A stretch of 64,000 nucleotides of DNA, taken from NCBI GenBank assembly GCA_038373865.1, contig JAXGGA010002282.1, positions 1-64,000 of the forward strand. Reading direction: 5' to 3'. Both the position numbers and the translations under genes were made by a program. The notes under the pieces are model-generated. The model was given only the letters and a program-made list of their open reading frames with translations, did not search any database and was not told where the DNA came from. The stretch is from Uloborus plumipes (lineage: Eukaryota > Arthropoda > Arachnida > Araneae > Uloboridae). This document shows positions 52,100 through 61,000 of this stretch, one piece after another (positions within the stretch are counted from its first letter, which is position 1; every line of letters starts with the position of its first letter).

Positions 52100-55000
52100 C
52101 TAAATGTTTAAAATTTGTTTAGAAGTTTAATATTAATATATTTAATAATTTGTATATAAAAAGAAAAGAAAGTAGATAATACTTGAATCAGAAAATATTT
52201 AAGCTTTTCTTCAGCTCCTTAGTATTGAGACGAGAAATTTTTTTGTTGCCTTCAAGCATAACTAGAACTTAAATGTTTGTTTCTTTTTATATTTATCTGA
52301 AGCTCGTGAAATTCTCTAGAATTATATAATATTCTTTCCTAATAAACTTTGTTTCTTTTTTCAAGATAGATAATAATGAAAGAAGTCTATTCTTGACAGA
52401 AATTTATTTTCAAGAGAAAAGATTGCAAGTTTCTTTTTCTTTTTCCCCTTTCAAAATTAAATAGGGTAGGGGTTAGTTTTCTCTAAATACATTTCAAGAA
52501 TCATCAAATTTGTACATAGCTCATTTAAAAGAAAACTTGTTCGAAATAAATAATAAAAATTGGAAAAAAACAGCTGTTCAAAGAACTTCTTTATTAGCAT
52601 TAAAAATAACTTCAAAGAGCAAGCAAATGCAAAAGAGAAACAGTGATGCAACTTTGTGCACATAACTGTTTTAAAACTACTGAATGTCATCTATAAGGAA
52701 ACTTTATGTAACAATGAATTCTATGACTGTGAGATGTCACAAATATAAAGGCAGCGAAACCATTTTTAAGTTTTTCTTAGGCTAATAAACAATAGGATTC
52801 CAATGAAATTGAGAAAGTAAGAGTTCTTAAAATCTGATTTCTTAGTCCAGTTTTCATTTTACTTAATGAATTACGTTAACGGGTTCTGCTTGCTAAATAT
52901 AAGAAATTCTACATTAAATAATGTCTGATAGCTCTCTACCTAGTGATAGGACATCTTCAACTTTCTTATAGATGTAAAGAATTACATTTTTAAATACTGC
53001 AGGACATACTACCAATATCCCGACTAACTCTCAGAAGTTTATACAATTAAACTAGGTATTTAAAAATGGATTTAAAAATTCTGCGAACATTTTTTTATTT
53101 TTTTAACCCTTTCTGGACAACATTTTTTTTACCTAAGGAAACAATTTTTCCCTTCCAAATCTTAATCAAGGGAGACCATAGGAAGCCCACCTACCTATTT
53201 TTTAAAGACTTACTGCTGCCGGCAGACACGAATGTGCTAAAAACGTCACAATATTCTATTGTGAAATAACTCAGTTAAAAACTGAGACATAATGATTCTG
53301 GAGGTATGTCCCGAATTCGGCACACCTGACGTTAAAGGATTAGATGAATGGATTTTCAAAAAAGAAGGGGAAAATGTGGTTACTTTTTTAATTATAATTT
53401 TGCCTCAAATTTCATTCCAGTCAACTTTATGCCAGCAGCCAAGAACTATCTTCTCTATTCAACATGCATAATTTTAATGATATTGCTATGGGAGTAAGCA
53501 TATCTATTGACATCTTACTAAGCAGTTGAGACTTTAGTACTTTTGAAAGCCTTATTTGTATGTAACTTCAAAGAAAAGGCTATATTTTACAGGTTTGTTG
53601 ATCTATGGCCATTTGAGCAAGTTAGGAGTTTTATTTTCAAATTTTTGATAAAGGTAACTTTTTAATTGTTGGTTCCAATTTATTCAGTTATTTATTTTCA
53701 ACTCATTTTAAACATAGAATGTTATCATGAATTTGATTGTATAATAGTTTTTATTGATCTATTACTTCTTACTGGATGAACTAGTGGTTTTTTTTCTTCA
53801 ATTGATCCAGGGCTGTGTTGCTTTCATAACTAGAAAACTAAACAGGGTGTAACATATTACAACACTCCACATGTACAGAATACATGTCTTGTCAAATAAA
53901 TGTCTAAACAAACATTCAGTGTAATTGTGTTTAACTGTATCATTTATAAATTTTGACAACTTTGAAAATAATGTTTAACATGATATTGATACATTTTGGA
54001 GCAGCATTTCCCAACCTTTTAGCATTCATGAACAGGTAACATTTTGTGAACAAAATTTGTAGATCTTTGAGTTTTTCTTCGTTTTTTAGCCCCATCTGGT
54101 ATGACCTTTCCCCCTTTTTTTCTTTTTTTACAAAAAAAACCCGGATACGAAAGAACTAAGATTTTCAATGTGATTTACTCTTAGTAATAATTAAAAGCAA
54201 AGGTAATTAATTATTGCAGCTGAACTATATAAGTAAACGAATTGTGAAAAATAATGTAAAATGTGGTATAAAGATTATCAGTTTTTTTAACGTGCACTTG
54301 TAAAAATCTTCTTAAACGAGTGGAACTGTATGTAAGTATTATTTTTTTAGAAAATCAGTAAATGATAGCTGAAAGTTTTGATAACATTTTGGTTTATAAA
54401 CTTCTAGTAATTAGAATATTATTTTTGTCTTTTTGGGGAAGAAAATAGAAAACTCTTTTTTTGTGTATTTGTGTGAGTTTAGTTAAATTTTCTATTACGA
54501 GTGTCAAAAAAGGAAATTAATTTTATTTATCTTTTTTTTTTCTGATATCTTGAATTTGTTTATGTTAAGTTTTTTCTTGGTCCCTGTCACTTGGAGATAT
54601 CAAGAGTCGACTGTTTATATCTGTACTTTGGAACAATACCCAGGATCAAAAATACCAGTTTTACAAAAAGTGGTCGTAAAGTATCTTATTTATTTTTTGG
54701 CTTCAGCTTTCATATCAGAGTCCAAAAAATTTTTGAACCCTTCTAAAGATTGTCTTGTGCTACAAAATATGCTGCATTTAAAATTTTATGCTGTGTAACC
54801 CCAATTTTAAATTAGTCAGACTAGTGATAAAAAACGTACCTAGCGAGAAAACATATAGTCAGGGCAAAATCATGTTTAAAAATCAGCATTTATCCAATAA
54901 AATAATGAAAAAAATGTTTGATTGTTTTTTGGTTTTAGATACAATTTCATTTATAACATCTTTCACTCTATCAAATTTTGTAAATTAGCACCTTGGTGGC

Positions 55001-58000
55001 AATTCAAAAAAAAAAAAAAAATGCTGAGTTTTTATGCCTTGAACCCCATGATCAGCTGTGGGGACACCCTCCGTTATTTTTTCGTCATCTTCATTGTTTC
55101 ATTACTATCACCAGAAGTGGTATTAAATCTGATGTTCAGAGAATTCATAATGTGAATTGACTTCTGAGGGAGAATTTCAAGAAGAAGGGTGTCAACAACT
55201 TTGAACATCAATTATGGAGGAAGATCAAATTGAATGATCAGAGGAAGCCCCTCTCACTTAGGACTGTAAGACAGAACAAAATAAATACGAGCAGCTTTAA
55301 ATAGCCTTGAAACTAATTTATCTTGAAATAAAATCCTCAAGTCTTGTAGATGAGAAATGATTTTTTGATTGTTGAAAAATATATTAAGTGGACTTTTTCA
55401 AAAAGAACATCAAATCCAGAATATTCAACATCATCAGTATAACTTTTTTCAGGGACCAGCAGAAAATGTTATTGGAAGTAACGAAACGAACATCATAAAA
55501 TCGGGGTTCCACTGTATTAATTCTAATTACACTTGAATTCAACATACTTTGGTTCTTTTTACATTGAACTAACTATAACTAGCTGTAAAAATATTTTCAG
55601 GTTGATAAATGTGATTATTATAACTCAGTACTAGGGCACTGCATCATATTGTTTGTTGTTGCACCAAAAAGTTTTCTGCTTCCTGAACAGATCTTTATCA
55701 CAAATTAAATTTGGTCAACATCTGTCATTCATTGTCATTGTTCTAAGGTACAAATAAAAACATGTATTTGTGTTTTATGCAGAAATTGATGCTTTTGGAA
55801 AAAAAAAATCTTTTTTTTTTCTTGAACAAAGAGCCAAATTTTATTTCAGCCCAAAACAGAATTATAAAAATGCACTGAATGCAATGTTGTTGCATTTAAA
55901 GAATTTCCAAAAAATCTTGTGTTGATCTTAAAAATATCAAATGCTAGATGTCCATGATCAAATTTCTACTAATCAGAATAATATACAGCAGAACCTCGAT
56001 TTTACGTTTTCATTCGGACAAGTGATAGAAAACATACCAAGCGAGAAAACGTACGAAACAGGTAATATAAAATCGGGGTTCTACTGTATATATATTTATC
56101 TCTGTTTTTCTCCATATCAAAGATTCCCATTGTTATTCAACGGGGCAGCAGTGACAAATAGTTGAGTTCTGTAAAACTTATTTTCAAAATTACTTGATTC
56201 ATCTCTGCATTGTGTGCATTATCTTACTACATATTTGGAAATATAGAAAGCAAAGCTTTTTGTGTGGATTAATACATAATGAAATTTTTCTAGACATATT
56301 CAAGATTAACAAAAGCCTATTGTCTGTATGTATGTGTTAAAATCATATTTTTTTTTTTTTTTTTAACTTTTGTTAATTATTGACTAAATTCATTTTTTTA
56401 TTTTACAGATTCCTGTCCTATGAGTGAATCTTCCATTAAAGATTCAAAGCTAATGGAAACCTCACCTCGTAAGAAGCCCAGAAAGCAGCTTTTGTAAGAA
56501 AACTTTCATACAGTTTCCGAATTGTTAAACTGATTTATAATATGTAGTCTTGTATGCATCAGATTGTTCACATGTAGGTCAGTGCTGTCTGAGGAGAATG
56601 ATGTACACTGTTCCCCTGTTGGGTTAATGAACCTAAATATTTGATTAATATTTGTAAAAATAATGCAAATTTAAGATCAATTGGCTTAATACCACCTTTT
56701 TTTTTTAAGTAAATAGGCTGTTTGAATTTAACCCCAAGTTATGAATTTAAATGTTTCTTGAATGTTTTTTTTACTTTTGTTAACTTATGTCAAAATAATT
56801 GTAAAACATGTTATTAATCATTTTCTTACAGGGCTGCTAATGAGTTAATGGAAACACATTCCTCTGATGGTGAAGAAAATAATTTTGATGTAAAAATGAG
56901 AATTAAAGAAGAACTAGGCTTAAAAGGTACTTTTTTTTTTTTCTGTTCTTAACCCTACACTGCATGGTGTTGCCAATTGGATACATGGACAATTTGTCCT
57001 CCTTATGAGTAGCAGAATGTAATCATAAGGCAACTCAATGCATAAAATGCAAGTATTGGGTATATTTAAAGCAATTATCACCATTTATCCTCCATATATG
57101 GCAGCACTGGTCTGTTATATGCTCCTAAATGAATCCATATGGATAGCTTTTAAAATCACTTAAACCATCAAGTTTTGAAATTATTTTTTGCTATGAATTT
57201 TTTTTTTTTTTTTTTGTCTTTTAGAGAAATAACATGAATAAAATAAACATTCATCTTTCGTTTAAGATGCGTTTTACACCAAAATAATTATTTGAGAAAA
57301 ATCTAGGACATAATACATATCTGTAGCCATTTGGCAACATTATGCAGTAAGCCTCCAGAGAACACTTCGATTCATCTTTGTAGTTCATGAAGTATGTGCT
57401 TTGTTTATGTTTCGCGCTAGCTTCTTTCTCTTTTTGGAAGGTATAAAATAATCATGCGGACCCAAAAGTGGTACTTTCGGCTGTTCTACCGTTTATTAGA
57501 CCTCGCAATTATCAATGCTTAGCTGATGTTCAACAGAGTGAACAAACAAAAAATCGACACGGAAAAGCCTTCAAAACATGTTTATTTTAGATTCCAGTTA
57601 GCACAAACGTTGTGTTTACACAGACAAGTAAAATAAAAACTGATTTTGAAATTTAGTTTTGAAAAAAACTAAAAAATATGCTTTTACACAGGAATGCGCT
57701 GTGATCATCACGGGTTTCCCTCTGATTTTCAAAACTACTGAATATCCGCACTTAAGTTTACATGCACTTATAATATAGTTTAGCCTTAAGTATTAAATAT
57801 AATATTAAATATATTACTTTTATTTTTGCAAAGAACGTAAATTTTATCTTTTATTCAGAGTTACATACATACAAACAAACCCACATGTGAAGTTAATAAA
57901 AGCGTATTAAAAAGAGGGAGACCATTAGTTACAGAGGAACTAGTTACAAACCAAAGAAAAAAAAGAAAGCTTGCCGAGAGAGCCTCCAAAAGATATCAGA

Positions 58001-61000
58001 ATTGATCATCGGAAAGAAAACAGTACAAATAAACAATCATGTAAAATGTCAAAATGTAAAGGGTTACAAGAGTACAGTACACCAAATGTACAATTCCTCT
58101 AATTTTTTTACAAAAGAAAAAACGTAATTTCAAGACTATCATTTAAAATCATTTTTATCTGTTGAATGCATGGTATCGCCATTTGCAACAAAACTATTTT
58201 TAATTAGAAAGTGGTGAAAATTTAGAGTTATTTTTTTTTTAAAGATATTTTTCCATGTTTTCTTATTACATTGACAAACACATATATTTTTTTCTAAGAA
58301 AAATAAAAAATCATTCAGTGTAACGGTAAATTTTTTCATACACTATGCCTTACACTTTGCCTATATTTTTCTAAAAGGTAAAACATTCCTCGTAATCTCA
58401 AAAACTGATACTGATTTTTTTTTTTAGTTAATAATTTAAAATTGTTTGTATTGATGAGAAATCATTAAAATATGTTTGCAAATGTGCACTAAAAATAGTA
58501 AAAATATGTGATAGATTTTTTTTTTTTTTTTTAATGATGTTAAGAAAAAAAGTATGGAATAAAAAAAAAGTTTGACCATTCTTTTTCTACATTTTGTGAC
58601 TAAGGCACACTTGAATATAACTTTATAAGTTTACAAAGAAATTTGACCCTTTGATATCATAAATTATTTTTCTTTTCAGATGATGAAAAATCTAAATATG
58701 TAACTTACTACAAAAGACCATCTATGTCCCTTTTGAATAGTTATCGACAATCATGGAAGGCTAGACATAATCATTTTGCTAGATACTCGGATGTGAAACC
58801 AAAAGGTAATCTCCAAAAATTGTATAGTAATTAACGTAACAAATTACAAAATTAGCTTTTTCATTTTATTTTTTTCTTTATTTATTTTTTTTTTCAACAA
58901 CATCTATTTGTGCTAATTTTTTTATATATATATTTTTTTTTTAGGCTCTGGAAAAATTGAGTAATAATTTTAAGAGCAAGAATCTGAGAGAGTGTCACAC
59001 CTGTGATTCATGACGTCTCAGACTTTTCCCAAAAGTTACCAAATGTTTATTATCTTATTGAAAGACCAAATCCAGAATGTATTTTTCCTGTACATTTTTT
59101 GTAAAAAAATTTTTTTACATTTCACCTCAAAGGACTCAACTGTTCTGTTAAGACAAAGAATGGAGATGGACATTGGGAAAAAAAAATATTTCAATATGTT
59201 GTTGGCAGAGGAAGTTATGACCCTTTGAATATCAGTAAAATATGATATTTTTCATATTTCGGCCTTACGCAACTAAAAGGACGTTGAACTTTCCTCGGCT
59301 ATTTATACATTATTTTAAAGTGCTTACACTGGTCTTTCAAACGACACTACTTTTGCCGTGGCAACTGAAATGTACAAGCTGTTTTTGGATCTCAAAAACG
59401 CTAAAAAACGTCAAAAATGCCTTGTTTTGAAGGCCTTCACTAACCTTACGGCAACAACTTACCACAAATTCAACATTCATTTTGTAAAGTTTGAACCTTC
59501 TGTTTCCATATACAAAAAGAAAATTGGAGTTCCTGGTAAGAGTTTTGGCTCACAGCAACTTCCATATCTTGAAAATCCGCTTAATTTTTTATGCCACACC
59601 TTCACCTTTAGGGGTCCATAAATACTAAAGAACTCAACTTTAGAACAAAACATTCTGGATTTAGTCTTTCAATAAGATAATAAACATTTGGTAAGTTTTG
59701 GGAAAAAATCTGAGAGGTCATGAATCACCTCATAATGCTAGGCGTGACAGTTTCTCAGATTCTTGCTCTTAATACAAGTGCACTGCATTATATTGCTAAT
59801 ACTTAGTTAAAATATCTTTATGCGTGAAGAGATAAATACTTTATGGAAAAATATATCTGAAATTTAAGAAAAGTGAAAGATCAGTAATAAAATAACTGAG
59901 CCACAACCAACGCAAAACTAAATATGTTTGGGTTTCATTTTGTTTAGGAAATTTTGTAAACATGTATTTTTTGAACAGTATTAGCCTCATCAACTCGTTA
60001 AGTTTCTTAAACTACTAGTTTAAATTTTAATTGCAAAAAGCTTGAAAATCTCTTGGGTTACATTAAAAAAACATTTATTGCACTTTCCAATGTGCTGAAA
60101 AAGTTGATTTTTAGAATGTCGTAGAAAACTTTTTAAAGCAACTTAACATCACAACGGACTTTGTAATTGTCCTGGTATTCTTGGTTTTTTTTTTTTTTTT
60201 TTTTTTTTTTCAATCATAAAAATGTTTCTAATGGGCCTTAAATTTTAAGGGGAAAAAATTACTGATTTTGCAAAATTTAGCTCTTTGGGACTTGAACCTA
60301 AAAAAAGGTTTAGTTGAGAGTCCTGCAATTTGCAGTGGTATTTTTAATGCTAATATTTCCGGTTAAAAAGGGGGAGAAAACATGCTCTTATAAACTTGAT
60401 TGCAACAACTGATCATGTACCTGTCATTGTGATATAAGGCGGTAGTTAGAGCCCAACATTATGTATGCATTAGTAGAGATATAGGTGCATTACATTTTTA
60501 AAAACAATAAAAGTGCCCTGATTTTTGTCCTGATATTTTTTGAATATTGCATCCTGGTGTTTTTTTTTTTTTTTTTCAAAGCCACTACGAAGTCTCATAA
60601 TGAAATTATTTTTGAATATATGCAAAAATTAGTTGCTCTAAACTTTGAATTTGTTGCTACTTTGTGTTTGATAGGAAAAAGCATAATTTCATTCATCAGT
60701 TCAAAATTGGATTATATTTTAAAGGCAATTTTGTGTGAGAGATGCAATTTCAACTTGGAAACTTGGATTTGCTTCTCACTCCCCAAATAAAGTTACTAAC
60801 CAGTTTCTTCATTAAAATAAAAAAAAAAACTTTTTCACTATTAAAAAGTTACTTTAATTACTATTAATATTTTTTACTAGAAGAAAAGAAGCCAACAGTG
60901 AATGAACTAGCTAATCAGAAAGGTGTACTGCAGCATATAAATGGATGGAAAGTGTATCATTTAACAGCCCAGATGGATGAAGTCGTAAGATTTTTAATTA

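Noticed and set aside
53103..53343. piggyBac-type MITE (TTAACCCTTT ... AAAGGATTAG)
   Set aside because: The ends match only over a few bases and the right TTAA is absent.
54000..54130. hAT-like left end (GCATTTCCCAACCTTTT)
   Set aside because: No matching inverted right end or duplication was found nearby.
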